Origin: CAYWKL01 sp964459095
GTDB taxonomy: Bacteria > Patescibacteriota > Microgenomatia > Daviesbacterales > UBA10151
Length of the DNA stretch: 48,331 nt
NCBI GenBank assembly: GCA_964459095.1
Contig: CAYWKL010000004.1
Span: forward strand, 1-48,331
Reading direction: 5' to 3'
The position numbers and the translations under genes are program-made. The first letter of the stretch is position 1, and every line of letters starts with the position of its first letter. A model generated the notes under the pieces. The model had not been told where the DNA came from. It worked only from the letters and a program-made list of their open reading frames with translations, and made no database searches. Shown one piece after another: positions 23,671 through 32,554 of the stretch.

Positions 23671-24276
23671 CTAAGGTGGTGGTTCTAAGGTTAAGCTGTT
23701 ATCACCACAAGTGTTCTCTACAGTAGAACCATTTGTGACATTGCCCGTGCTAACTGTAACAGTACCTCCTGTGTTCTTATTAGCCTTGTTTTTCCCGGTT
23801 TTCCCATTCTCTTTAACCTTATTCTTTTTGGTACAGGAATTAGTTTGCTTAGCTTTAGTAGTATCTGTCCACTTTACAGTTGCTTTATTTGTTGTCTTAC
23901 TACCATTATCCTCGATAGAGATATTGGGCAAATCAGGTGGTGCCAGATTAATGGTTGCAGTATTACCTCCACCAGTATTAGTGACATTAGCAGTATTTTC
24001 TACATTACCAGTGCTTATATCTACATCTCCTCCTGTATTAGAGTTTGCTTCATTACCTCCTGTATCTCCCGAGAGTCTTAGGGTATTGGTATAATCCGAT
24101 GTGTTTCCCTGAGTAATCGTAGTTTTTGTTGTAACTGTTACCTCAGCTGTGTTCTTGGAGCTGTCGCCATTGCCCGATATTATTATATCCGATGCTAAAG
24201 CAGGTGTAGCTAATAATGAAAGACCCACACCGCCATAAATTATGAATGTAGCAGCTTTTTTGAGAAGTTTATTCAT
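23671..24276 (-). CDS. Secreted Asn/Thr/Gly-repeat protein (paralog A)
   Basis: 201 aa. A Sec signal (FIIYGGVGLSLLATPALA) is followed by DIIISGNGDSSKNTAEVTV, which opens the family. Two copies of the core unit are seen, TGGNEANSNTGGDVDISTGN and TGKNKANKNTGGTVTVSTGN. The family is not one I recognise; alternating short hydrophobics suggest a beta-solenoid or fibre. Two cysteines lie in the C-terminal half; there is no membrane anchor. It has a strong Shine-Dalgarno (GGGAGGTGAG) and a leader hairpin. Confidence 0.7.
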   Translation of the reverse strand: MNKLLKKAATFIIYGGVGLSLLATPALASDIIISGNGDSSKNTAEVTVTTKTTITQGNTSDYTNTLRLSGDTGGNEANSNTGGDVDISTGNVENTANVTNTGGGNTATINLAPPDLPNISIEDNGSKTTNKATVKWTDTTKAKQTNSCTKKNKVKENGKTGKNKANKNTGGTVTVSTGNVTNGSTVENTCGDNSLTLEPPP

Positions 24277-24307
24277 TTTCTCACCTCCCTTCTATTAAAA
24301 GTCCAAT

Positions 24308-24343
24308 AAAAAACCGGCCTGAAAACATACTTTCTAGGTCGGT
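24308..24343 (-). terminator. Leader hairpin with T-run before paralog A
   Basis: ACCGACCT pairs with AGGCCGGT (one mismatch) around a 14-nt loop and is followed by TTTTTT on the minus strand. It lies between a TTGACA box (24415-24420) and the Shine-Dalgarno, so it may attenuate transcription. Confidence 0.6.
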
Positions 24344-24469
24344 CTCTCTTTATATAGAGTATTTTGGGCAGGCATAATTTGTTGGGTTAAATATATCCGA
24401 TAACTGCCTGGAAGTGTCAATATGTCTTAATTAGATAAAAATAAATCAAAAACTATTAATTATTAAACG

Positions 24470-24499
24470 TTGACATTTTAAGAATCCATAATGTAATAT
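24470..24499 (+). promoter_or_regulatory. Promoter of the DUF4352-like gene
   Basis: TTGACA, 18 bp, TAATAT. Predicted transcription start near 24506, only about 5 nt before the hairpin at 24511. Confidence 0.7.
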
Positions 24500-24510
24500 C
24501 AAGAAACCAA

Positions 24511-24538
24511 AACTGCCTTCCTTAAAGGGCAGTTTTTT
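24511..24538 (+). terminator. Hairpin with T-run at the 5' end of the DUF4352-like mRNA
   Basis: AACTGCC and GGCAGTT arms around a short loop, then six T. It sits between the promoter and the ATG at 24552, not after a gene. Reading it as the terminator of a minus-strand gene is not possible. Confidence 0.65.
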
Positions 24539-24551
24539 ATATTTTACTTAT

Positions 24552-25211
24552 ATGATAGATCTAAAAAGACTTAAGATTAAGCCTAATTTTAATACATTTA
24601 TCTTCAGAGCTGACAGAAAACTGGCTCTTAATAATTTTGATGCATTAAAAATAACAACAAACAAAATCTTTCTTATAATATTTCTTGCCTTAATTGCTAT
24701 TATTTTATTTCTCTTTTATAGAATAATTTCAACAGAGACTTCAAACTTTACAGGCACTTTTGTAGATACAAGATCAGGGGTTCCCGCAGCGAAGGCCTCT
24801 CAAACAATTAATAAGAAGTTCTCTTTTCCTTTAAAAGACCAGGAGGGTAAAGAAGTAAGCAAGATAAAAATTGATTTACAAGGCGTAGAGTTAAGAGATC
24901 AAATTATTGTTAAGGCTCAAAGAGTAACTGCTATTTCCGGGAGAACTTTTTTGGTTTTAAACTTAAAGATCACCAATGAATATAATAAAACTGTACAGAT
25001 GAATACAAGGGATTATTTCCGGTTATCTGTTAATAATAATGAAGATGAATTACTGGCTCCTGAAATTCACAATGATCCTGTAGAAGCGCAGGCCAGCTCG
25101 ATTAAATATACAAGGCTCGCATTTGCCATCAATGATTCTGATAAAAACCTAAAACTTAGAGTTGGAGAGTTGTTAAACGATAAAAAAACTGTCATTGACT
25201 TAAAGCTTTAA
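24552..25211 (+). CDS. Membrane-anchored DUF4352-like protein
   Basis: 219 aa. A 45-residue cytoplasmic part, one transmembrane helix (IFLIIFLALIAIILFLFYRI), then an extracellular beta-sandwich. The stretch FLVLNLKITNEYNKTVQMNT and the Y/F-R-L-S-V strand match the DUF4352/Ig-like fold of telomeric-repeat-factor type. No catalytic motif is seen. It stands between two divergently placed repeat-protein genes and is probably part of the same surface region. Confidence 0.65.
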   Translation: MIDLKRLKIKPNFNTFIFRADRKLALNNFDALKITTNKIFLIIFLALIAIILFLFYRIISTETSNFTGTFVDTRSGVPAAKASQTINKKFSFPLKDQEGKEVSKIKIDLQGVELRDQIIVKAQRVTAISGRTFLVLNLKITNEYNKTVQMNTRDYFRLSVNNNEDELLAPEIHNDPVEAQASSIKYTRLAFAINDSDKNLKLRVGELLNDKKTVIDLKL

Positions 25212-25319
25212 ACTATAAACCTTCTTAAAGATTCCTTTAAAGTGGGGCCCAAGTAGCTTATGGAAAATACTATATGTATTAGAACAGCTTTAAGAGAATC
25301 AACTTATAAAAAAGACTAC

Positions 25320-25348
25320 TTGACAAGAAGTTTAAGAATTAATAATAT
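25320..25348 (+). promoter_or_regulatory. Promoter of paralog B
   Basis: TTGACA, exactly 17 bp, TAATAT; transcription should start near 25355, giving a leader of about 160 nt. Confidence 0.8.
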
Positions 25349-25376
25349 CAAAAAGGTACTTAATAGTCCGACCGCA

Positions 25377-25430
25377 AACGGAGGCTATCACATCAAATTT
25401 AACTTGATGTGACGGCCTCCGTTTTTTTGT
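25377..25430 (+). terminator. Strong leader hairpin with seven T before paralog B
   Basis: AACGGAGGC pairs with GCCTCCGTT, and inside it TCACATCAA pairs with TTGATGTGA: a stem of about 18 bp followed by a seven-T tract. It has the form of an intrinsic terminator but lies in the 5' leader. Confidence 0.8.
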
Positions 25431-25515
25431 GTTGAAAGCAAAGAAGCGGAAAAGAAGTGCGCTCAAATTTGAGCGAATATTAAGGAAATTAAGAAAGGAA
25501 GGGGGTGAGCGAAAT

Positions 25516-26745
25516 ATGTTACAAAAAAGACTAGCTTCTGCAATCGCTGCTGGAGCTCTTTTGTTAAATCTGGCAACCCCAGCTTTTGCAGCAGAGATAA
25601 CAATTTCCGGAAATGGCGATTCTTCAGATAACACAGCAGACGTAAAAATTGAGCAATCAAGTTCGGTTGTTCAAAATAACGATGCTAAGGTCAAAAATGA
25701 TATAAAAGTTGATTCTGATACTGGTAATAACGATGCCAATAGAAATACAGGAGGAGATGTAGATATAGATACAGGGAATGCTTCAACAAATGTTACAGTT
25801 GACAACACTTTAAACAGTAACTCAGCAACCCTGGATTGTTGTCCTTCAAATGGAAATACTGAGCTTAAGATTTCAGGAAATGGCGTTGACAGTGATAATG
25901 ACATTAAGCTAGATCAAAAAAGCAATACCGGCATCTTCCAGGATAATAAAGCACACGTTGACAACAAAGTTGACGTTGACTCTGATACTGGTAATAACGA
26001 TGCCAACAGAAATACAGGAGGAAGTGTTTCCATTACAACAGGAGACGCTGATGTAACTGTAGGTCTTTCTACAACAGCTAATGCTAACCTTGCAGTATTA
26101 GGTGGTAGCGGTGGAGGTGGCAGCGCAGGAAAACTTAGTGCCTGGATAGTTGGAAACGGCGACTCAAGTGACAATGACATCGATGTAAAGATCGATTCAG
26201 CTCAAGCTATCGATCAGGATAACGACGCTAAAGTGAAGAATGAGGTAAAGGCTGACGCAGACACAGGCAATAACGACGCCAATAGAAATACAGGAGGAGA
26301 TGTAGATATAGATACAGGGGATGCAACAGTTGATGTTACAGTAGATAATTTACTTAACTTCAACAGTGCTGACCTAAACTGTGGTTGCTTGCTTAATGAT
26401 TGGGAGCTAAAAATAAGTGGAAACGGTGTTGACACCGACAACGACATTAAATTAAATCTGAAAGACGATAAGAAAAATGGTGTCTTCCAGGACAACAAAG
26501 CCCACTTAGACAATAAGTTAAAGGATATTGATGCAGATACAGGAGATAATGACGCCAATAGAAATACTGGTGATCCAGACGGTGACCCATCAGTCACAAC
26601 TGGTGATGCAGATGCAACTGTTGATGTTTCCAACACATTGAATGCAAATTCAGTTGGAGATGCAGACTGGGAGTTCCCAGGTGCAGATGTTCATTTTTCT
26701 TTTGATTTAGGAGATTTGCTAGATTGGTTATTAGCTCACTCCTAA
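25516..26745 (+). CDS. Secreted Asn/Asp/Thr-repeat protein (paralog B)
   Basis: 409 aa from the ATG at 25516, chosen because GGAAGGGGGTGAG lies just upstream and a clean Sec signal follows (LASAIAAGALLLNLATPAFA). The mature part opens EITISGNGDSSDNTADVKI. Four long units each carry the core TG(N/D)NDANRNTG followed by xxTTGDA or DIDTGNA. Asn and Asp dominate, so the protein is very acidic. Cys pairs occur in LDCCPSNG and LNCGCLL. No anchor is present; it ends in a short hydrophobic LLDWLLAHS. Probably a secreted fibre or matrix subunit. Confidence 0.72.
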   Translation: MLQKRLASAIAAGALLLNLATPAFAAEITISGNGDSSDNTADVKIEQSSSVVQNNDAKVKNDIKVDSDTGNNDANRNTGGDVDIDTGNASTNVTVDNTLNSNSATLDCCPSNGNTELKISGNGVDSDNDIKLDQKSNTGIFQDNKAHVDNKVDVDSDTGNNDANRNTGGSVSITTGDADVTVGLSTTANANLAVLGGSGGGGSAGKLSAWIVGNGDSSDNDIDVKIDSAQAIDQDNDAKVKNEVKADADTGNNDANRNTGGDVDIDTGDATVDVTVDNLLNFNSADLNCGCLLNDWELKISGNGVDTDNDIKLNLKDDKKNGVFQDNKAHLDNKLKDIDADTGDNDANRNTGDPDGDPSVTTGDADATVDVSNTLNANSVGDADWEFPGADVHFSFDLGDLLDWLLAHS

Positions 26746-26756
26746 TTCCTTAGGTT

Positions 26757-26795
26757 GTAGGGTTAGCTTGTATGCACTTCTGCAAGCTGCCCTAC
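26757..26795 (+). promoter_or_regulatory. Intercistronic hairpin between paralogs B and C
   Basis: GTAGGG and CCCTAC arms, with inner GCTTG/CAAGC pairs, lie 12 bp after the stop of paralog B. There is no T-run, so the next gene may be co-transcribed past it. Confidence 0.5.
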
Positions 26796-26849
26796 ACTTA
26801 AGATAGAGTTACTTGTTAATAGTTCATAGTTAATAGAAGAAAGTCAAAA

Positions 26850-29159
26850 ATGAGAAATCAATTAAAAAAGATCTTAACAATATTTGTTTTGTCAATATTT
26901 TTGGCAGGGAATGTATTGCCACTAAATGTATACGCACTGGAGGCTCCTGAGGCACCTTCTGCACCCTCTGCTCCTACTCCACCAAGTGCTCCTGAGGCAC
27001 CTTCTGCACCGTCTGCGCCAACACCACCACCGCAGCCAACACCTCCTCCAGCACCAGGTAGCGAAACAACAGAGCAAACAGAGCCCACACCATCCCCTAC
27101 TCCAAAACCTGAAAGCTCACAGAGTCCAAACCCTACCCCAACTCCTAACCCTAGTGCAAAGAAGCCGGCAGAGCCACAGATTAGTAGCCTTTATTCTACC
27201 CCCTCTCCTTCTCCAAGCACTGTTCCAATTTCGACAGCTGGCCAGCAAACTGGTGATCAAGTGCAAAACAGTCAATTAGGCGGAGCAACAATTGCAACTG
27301 GGGATGCAACAAACAATGCTGGGATTCTAACTGCTGGGAATAATAATCTTTCAGCAGTAGCAGGAGGCTCGAGCAGTGATGGAGCTTCAATAGTGAACTC
27401 GGGTAATGGTGTAGATTCCACTAATAATGGATCAGCCTCAATCGTAAACAATAACTCTACAACCCAAGATAACTCTTTATCTTTAACCAACAACTTAGGC
27501 CAAGTCACAAATACGGGTGACAACTCCACATCCAGAAATACTGGAGGAGATAACGTTATTACTACAGGGGATGCTAATACTACAGGGACGATCATAAACT
27601 CCTTAAATACAAATGTTGCCGGATTAATGGTTTCTGAATTTAATGTTGTTGATGACCAAATTGGAGATATAGTTTTAGACTTTAATGCTAACTGCATTTC
27701 AGGCTGCTTGGGCGGGCCAACAACAATCAAGAATGTAGACAATGGGGACAGCTCTACAAACAACGGAAATGTAGATATTGCAAGCAGTAATACTACTTTC
27801 CAAAATAACGACGCATCGATTGAAAACAATATGGTACTTGCCTCAAACTCCGGTGATAATAAGGCTAACTCAAATACCGGTGGAAACAACACAATTGCTA
27901 CAGGGGATGCTAATGTTTCAGCTAATGTTTTGACACTGGCTAATAATAACATCGCGGGTAATGTGATCTACGGGGCAGTTAATATTTTTGGTGATTTGGT
28001 TGGGGACATAATCCTCTCTGAAGATATGCTTTTGTCCCTTTGCGGATCAACTTGCACTAATGGTTCATTAACTGCGCTAAACTCAGGAAATGGAGCAGAT
28101 TCTACTAATAATATTAATTTGTCTCAAGTTAACGATAATGAGCTATACCAGTTCAACAAGGCTAATATTGATAATAATCTGATTCTATCTGCAAAGACTG
28201 GAGATAATGAGGTAAGCAGAAATACTGATGGTAATAATTCCATTGCCACTGGAAACACTAGTATTGAGGCACAAGTTGTTAATATTGCTAACTCAAATCT
28301 ATCTGGAGGTCTTTGGTGGCTTGTGATTGTTAATGAAGGAGGCAGATGGATAGGCAGAATCTTAGGGGCAGATGGGTCTAACTTTGCTGGATCCTCCGGA
28401 ACAGAGTTTACAGTTGGTGAAAATGGTGAAATCACTGCTGTTAATTCTGGAAATGGAGCAGATTCTACTAATAATATTACTTACTCACAAACAAGCAATA
28501 ACACAACAACCCAGATAAATAATATGAATTTGGTAAATAATATTGATTTATCAGCCAACACAGGTAGCAATAAAGCTATAAGAAACACTGGTGGAAGCTC
28601 CTCAATTACCACAGGGGATGCTAACATTGTTGCAAATCTTGTCAATTTCGTGAATAACAACATCTCTGGGGGGAAATTAGTAGTTACTATGGTTAATGTT
28701 TTTGGCAGCTGGTTTGGGGATTTTGTAGGCCCAGGTCAAACAAAGCAAGTTAAAGCCAATGGTACTCAAGATCCAGCTCAGGGAGGACCAAATAATAATC
28801 CTTCAGGTTCGCTGCCAAATAACAGCCAAGATAATAACCAAGAAGAAGGAAGCGGACAAGCCACAAATGCTAATACATCAGCTGGGGGTTCACCGCACGT
28901 ATCAACAGTAGGGCACCAAAACCCATCTTCCGGCACTTCAAGCTTTGGTTCCTCAAGTGGAGCTGGAGAAGTATCTGTTGCCGGATTTAAGACTCATGTC
29001 GGTGATCAAGTAATAGGTCTTGTAGGTGGAGAAAAGTCAAAGTTAAGAATAAACCTTGCATGGGTATTATTACTGATTCCTCCACTGCTGGTTTTTGGAA
29101 TTTTCAAAAGTAGAAGAACAATACTAAAAAAGCTGCCTCAGAATCTGCCCAGATTTTAA
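26850..29159 (+). CDS. Membrane-anchored repeat surface protein (paralog C)
   Basis: 769 aa. Signal peptide (LTIFVLSIFLAGNVLPLNVYA), then a wall-spanning Pro-rich linker of about 100 residues (repeats of APSAP and PTPPP). Four to five family units follow, with cores such as TGDNKANSNTGGNNTIATGD and TGSNKAIRNTGGSSSITTGD, each preceded by NSGNGxDSTNN. A Ser/Gly/Asn-rich spacer leads to a C-terminal transmembrane helix (LAWVLLLIPPLLVFGIF) and a basic tail KSRR. There is no LPxTG-like motif. The N-terminal Pro linker and C-terminal anchor suggest a long surface stalk. Confidence 0.72.
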   Translation: MRNQLKKILTIFVLSIFLAGNVLPLNVYALEAPEAPSAPSAPTPPSAPEAPSAPSAPTPPPQPTPPPAPGSETTEQTEPTPSPTPKPESSQSPNPTPTPNPSAKKPAEPQISSLYSTPSPSPSTVPISTAGQQTGDQVQNSQLGGATIATGDATNNAGILTAGNNNLSAVAGGSSSDGASIVNSGNGVDSTNNGSASIVNNNSTTQDNSLSLTNNLGQVTNTGDNSTSRNTGGDNVITTGDANTTGTIINSLNTNVAGLMVSEFNVVDDQIGDIVLDFNANCISGCLGGPTTIKNVDNGDSSTNNGNVDIASSNTTFQNNDASIENNMVLASNSGDNKANSNTGGNNTIATGDANVSANVLTLANNNIAGNVIYGAVNIFGDLVGDIILSEDMLLSLCGSTCTNGSLTALNSGNGADSTNNINLSQVNDNELYQFNKANIDNNLILSAKTGDNEVSRNTDGNNSIATGNTSIEAQVVNIANSNLSGGLWWLVIVNEGGRWIGRILGADGSNFAGSSGTEFTVGENGEITAVNSGNGADSTNNITYSQTSNNTTTQINNMNLVNNIDLSANTGSNKAIRNTGGSSSITTGDANIVANLVNFVNNNISGGKLVVTMVNVFGSWFGDFVGPGQTKQVKANGTQDPAQGGPNNNPSGSLPNNSQDNNQEEGSGQATNANTSAGGSPHVSTVGHQNPSSGTSSFGSSSGAGEVSVAGFKTHVGDQVIGLVGGEKSKLRINLAWVLLLIPPLLVFGIFKSRRTILKKLPQNLPRF

Positions 29160-29201
29160 ATATAATCTTAGTCTGTTCCAGAATAAAACTTATAAAAAAA
29201 C

Positions 29202-30431
29202 ATGGTCATTAAAAGTATTTTAAAGCCGGTAGCTGCCTTCCTCGCAATTTTAACAATTGCACTTTTTCAACCTGCAAGTGTGTTTGCTAGTGAAATTACT
29301 ATCTCTGGAAATGGTCCGGAGTCTCAAAATAGTGCTGGAGTTTCTCAAGACACCTCCACTGCAGTAGTTCAAAACAATGAGGCCCAGGTACAAAATAATA
29401 TAGAAGCAAAAGCAAATACAGGTGACAATCAAGCTAACTCAAACACTCTTGGAGATACCTCTATAAATACCGGAAATATCTCACAAGATGTAAGTGTTGA
29501 GAATACCGCTAATATCTCTTCAGCAACCATTGAGTGCTGTCTGTCTGAAGATAATATTGCTATAAAAGGGACGGGGGATGGCTCTCAAAATAATGTAGAT
29601 CTAAACGGGAATAGCCAAACTAATGTTTATGTAAATCAAAATGCAACAATCACTAATAATATTTCTGGAAGTGCTAATACAGGAGGCAATAGTGTTAGCA
29701 ACAATACTGGTGGAAATAATTCCGTTGACACAGGAAACATTTATGCTAGAGTTGAGCTTGGAAATATCACAAACCTTGCCCATGTAACTGCACCTTCTGA
29801 CCCAAGTGGACAAGGTTTAAATATAAAAATATCAGGTAACGGCAGCAACTCTGTAAACAATATACTGCTAAGCTTAACCCCAAGTACCTATATAAATATA
29901 AACAACAATTCCTTAATAACAAATACATTATTCTGGAAGGCAAATACAGGTGGAAATAGTGCCTCAGGTAACACAGGAGGAGATGTAAGCATTAAAACAG
30001 GAAGTATTATCCTGGACATACTCCTTTGGAATAAAACTAATTTAAGTATTGCTGAAGTTATCTGCTGCGAGGAAAAACCAACTCCACCTCCTACCCCAAC
30101 CCCAACCCCCACACCTACTCCTACACCAACTCCCCCCACTGGTTGTGTAGAGAACTGTAATCCATCTGGCCCCCCAGGACCTTCCGGGCCCCCAGGACCT
30201 GGTGGTGGAGGGGATGGAGGAGTTGGTCAGGTTTTAGGGGCTGTTTTTCCTGTTACAGGATGGGGTTTAACTAATTTAACATTAACAGCACTTTTGTTCT
30301 TCCTTATCGGACTTTTTCTTTGGGTTAACTCAAAATCAATTTCTAAAAGAGTTAATTATTTAAAGAGGACAATGAGAAAAGATTTTGCTAAAATTGCACT
30401 GTGGAAAAGACTATCAAATTTGCCGGTTTAG
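29202..30431 (+). CDS. Repeat surface protein with FPVTG sorting signal (paralog D)
   Basis: 409 aa. Signal (AFLAILTIALFQPASVFA), then EITISGNGPESQNSAGVSQ, three core units (TGDNQANSNTLGDTSINTGN, TGGNSVSNNTGG, TGGNSASGNTGG), and a Cys pair IECC/VICC as in paralog B. A Pro/Thr linker and a Gly-Pro collagen-like stretch precede FPVTGW, a hydrophobic helix and a basic tail: a complete sortase sorting signal. The gene overlaps the sortase gene by 31 bp. TATAAA (29191-29196) ends 5 nt before the ATG, so the mRNA is probably leaderless. Confidence 0.8.
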   Translation: MVIKSILKPVAAFLAILTIALFQPASVFASEITISGNGPESQNSAGVSQDTSTAVVQNNEAQVQNNIEAKANTGDNQANSNTLGDTSINTGNISQDVSVENTANISSATIECCLSEDNIAIKGTGDGSQNNVDLNGNSQTNVYVNQNATITNNISGSANTGGNSVSNNTGGNNSVDTGNIYARVELGNITNLAHVTAPSDPSGQGLNIKISGNGSNSVNNILLSLTPSTYININNNSLITNTLFWKANTGGNSASGNTGGDVSIKTGSIILDILLWNKTNLSIAEVICCEEKPTPPPTPTPTPTPTPTPTPPTGCVENCNPSGPPGPSGPPGPGGGGDGGVGQVLGAVFPVTGWGLTNLTLTALLFFLIGLFLWVNSKSISKRVNYLKRTMRKDFAKIALWKRLSNLPV

Positions 30432-30967
30432 GCCTTATTTTACTGTCTATTTCCCTTCTTGCTTACATTTACCTTCCATTTATTAATTTATTTCTTTCTC
30501 ATCCTAAACTTGAACAAACAAGGGGCAAGCCAGGCTGGTATATTACAATCCCAAAGATTTATGCCCAGGCGCCAGTCGTAACCGAAGTTAATCCCTGGAA
30601 TAGGGAAAACTATACAAAAGCTCTTAAAAAAGGTGTTGCTTTGGCCAAGGGCTTTTCAAAACCTGGTGAGGAAGGTGTAATATACCTGTTTGCCCACTCA
30701 TCTCTTCCTCCATGGGAAATTACAAGAAATAATGTGGCATTTTTGCGTCTTAATGAACTACAAAAAGGGGATGAGATTATTATTACAAAGGATGGCAAAA
30801 AATTTACTTACAAGGTCATTGATCAGAAGGAATTGTGGCCAAACCAGGTTAGCTTACTGGAAAATATAAAGGGAAATATATTAATACTTCAAACCTGTAC
30901 ACCAATAGGGACTGACCTTAAGAGGCTGCTTGTTTTCGCTAAGCCAGTGGAAACTAGTTCAAATTAA
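30401..30967 (+). CDS. Sortase
   Basis: 188 aa, GTG start inside the substrate gene. One N-terminal transmembrane helix (FAGLGLILLSISLLAYIYL), then the sortase barrel. The catalytic His is in YLFAHSSL, the Cys in LILQTCTPIGTDLKRLLV, with the Arg in the same strand. The TCTPIGTDxKR form is typical of class D/E sortases. The likely substrate is the FPVTG protein directly upstream. It overlaps a convergent gene by 14 bp at its 3' end. Confidence 0.93.
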   Translation: MEKTIKFAGLGLILLSISLLAYIYLPFINLFLSHPKLEQTRGKPGWYITIPKIYAQAPVVTEVNPWNRENYTKALKKGVALAKGFSKPGEEGVIYLFAHSSLPPWEITRNNVAFLRLNELQKGDEIIITKDGKKFTYKVIDQKELWPNQVSLLENIKGNILILQTCTPIGTDLKRLLVFAKPVETSSN

Positions 30968-31442
30968 CTACAACCTTAGCAGCTACCTCCCCAGGGGCTT
31001 TTTTAATCTCAACGGAGACTTCCTGATTCTCCTTGGCACCAGAAAGCTTATTTAAAATATTGTCATTTGCTTTAGTAGTCACAAATGATTTTGCGCTAAA
31101 ACCTTTTGAGTTGATTTTGTCTTTATACCAATTTGTAACAGCTTCTGTATCATCCCTTGTTTCAAAGCTTAAGGAGTTGCTGGACTTAGTTGTTACACTA
31201 GCTCCAGGATAAACCCATTCGTCAATACTTGAAGAGCTTGTTTGGGCCGGAGTAGGTGTTTGGGTAGATTCTAAAATTGGGGCTGTAGTAGGTTTTTGAG
31301 AGGAAGTTGGTTGAGGTGTGTTATCTTCTTCGCTAATTTTAGTATCAGCTCCTAGAGTTTCCTCAATCTTATCTTTCCCCCCCTCAAAGTTAACATACGA
31401 GGTTAAAACTAAGGTGATGATTACAACGAGGATGCCAAGCAT
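30954..31442 (-). CDS. Membrane-anchored hypothetical protein, 162 aa
   Basis: An N-terminal membrane helix (MLGILVVIITLVLTSYVNF), a Pro/Thr/Ser-rich linker of about 50 residues, and a small alpha/beta domain starting at WVYPGASV. The pattern Y-P-G-A-x-V ... V-T-N-W-Y-K-D-K-I-N-S-K-G-F recurs in many small prokaryotic envelope proteins of unknown function. It probably faces outward. Confidence 0.55.
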   Translation of the reverse strand: MLGILVVIITLVLTSYVNFEGGKDKIEETLGADTKISEEDNTPQPTSSQKPTTAPILESTQTPTPAQTSSSSIDEWVYPGASVTTKSSNSLSFETRDDTEAVTNWYKDKINSKGFSAKSFVTTKANDNILNKLSGAKENQEVSVEIKKAPGEVAAKVVVNLN

Positions 31443-31509
31443 AAGAGGGCTATTATATCATTTTATGTCCAGCTTTTTTCGGACCGATGAGTTTGCTAGA
31501 ATAACATGA

Positions 31510-32436
31510 ATGGATATTGCATCAATAATCCTTGTAGTTTTAGGGCTAGTTTTATTTGAGGTTGTCTCAAGCATTGATAATGCTGTAATTAATGCGGAAG
31601 TACTCTCCACAATGGGCAAAAGAGCAAGAAGGTGGTTTCTGCTTTGGGGTATAGTAATTGCTGTTTTTGTTGTAAGAGGAGTCCTCCCCTGGCTTATTGT
31701 ATGGTTAAGTTCTGGACTGGGTCCAGTTTCAGCTCTAACTGCAACCTTCAGTAATGATCCAAGAGTAGCTGCTGCAATTGAGCACTCCTCCCCGATTCTG
31801 CTCATGGGTGGTGGTGTTTTTTTAGTATTTCTTTTTTTCCATTGGCTATTTCTGGAACCCAAGCATTTTGGACTCCGCGGAGAGAGATTTATTTTATCCC
31901 ATGGAGTTTGGTTTTACGCAATTGTTTCAATACTGCTTTCTTTCATAGTCTGGAATTCTATCAAAGTTGATCCATACTTAGCGTTAGGAGCAGTTTTAGG
32001 CTCTACTGCCTTTTTTATAACTCATGGTTTTAAAGAAAATGCTGCAAGAGCAGAGGAAAGATTGCTTTCAGAGGGTCCATCAGGTTTAAGCGATATAAGC
32101 AAGATTTTTTATCTTGAGGTGATTGACGCAACTTTTTCTATCGATGGAGTTTTAGGAGCTTTTGCTTTTACTCTTTCTGTTCCTTTAATTTTACTAGGTA
32201 ATGGGATAGGAGCTATTGTTGTAAGACAGCTTACTGTTTCCAATATAGAAAGAGTGAAAAAATATATCTACTTAAAAAACGGCGCAATGTATTCAATTTT
32301 AGGTTTAGGAACTATAATGGTGTTACACGGGTTTGGACTACTTATTCCTGAATGGCTATCCCCTGTTGTCACATTTCTCACAGTAGGATACTTTTTTCTT
32401 AAATCAAGACAACATATTAAGTTTGCTCCCAGTTAA
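31510..32436 (+). CDS. TerC-like/DUF475 integral membrane protein
   Basis: 308 aa with about eight to nine transmembrane helices. TerC-type acidic motifs lie within helices: LFEVVSSIDNAVINAEVL near the start and FYLEVIDATFSIDGVLGAFA in the second half; the paired Glu/Asp residues suggest metal transport, as proposed for TerC/Alx manganese exporters. An extended -10 box (TG-C-TAGAAT, 31494-31502) ends 7 nt before the ATG. Confidence 0.85.
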   Translation: MDIASIILVVLGLVLFEVVSSIDNAVINAEVLSTMGKRARRWFLLWGIVIAVFVVRGVLPWLIVWLSSGLGPVSALTATFSNDPRVAAAIEHSSPILLMGGGVFLVFLFFHWLFLEPKHFGLRGERFILSHGVWFYAIVSILLSFIVWNSIKVDPYLALGAVLGSTAFFITHGFKENAARAEERLLSEGPSGLSDISKIFYLEVIDATFSIDGVLGAFAFTLSVPLILLGNGIGAIVVRQLTVSNIERVKKYIYLKNGAMYSILGLGTIMVLHGFGLLIPEWLSPVVTFLTVGYFFLKSRQHIKFAPS

Positions 32437-32554
32437 ATTTGGGGGGTTGTTTTGAGCGTTTTTATCTGTCAAAATTTAGTTTAATTAACTTGAAAAAAGT
32501 ATTTTTAAATAGCTTGAGAGAGTTTAGAGCAGAAACCTTTATAGGGGAGGAAAA

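Noticed and set aside
25429..25515. Upstream extension of paralog B (basic peptide rich in Lys and Arg).
   Set aside because: A strong Shine-Dalgarno and a clean Sec signal start at 25516; the extension would hide the signal peptide and begins in the hairpin.
25600..29100. Regularly spaced similar DNA stretches that could suggest a CRISPR array.
   Set aside because: They are the coding repeats of the surface proteins, with imperfect copies in one reading frame and spacing of 200 bp or more.
30082..30134. Run of CCAACCCCAAC-type tandem bases.
   Set aside because: It encodes the Pro/Thr linker of paralog D before its sorting signal; it is not an independent repeat or CRISPR.
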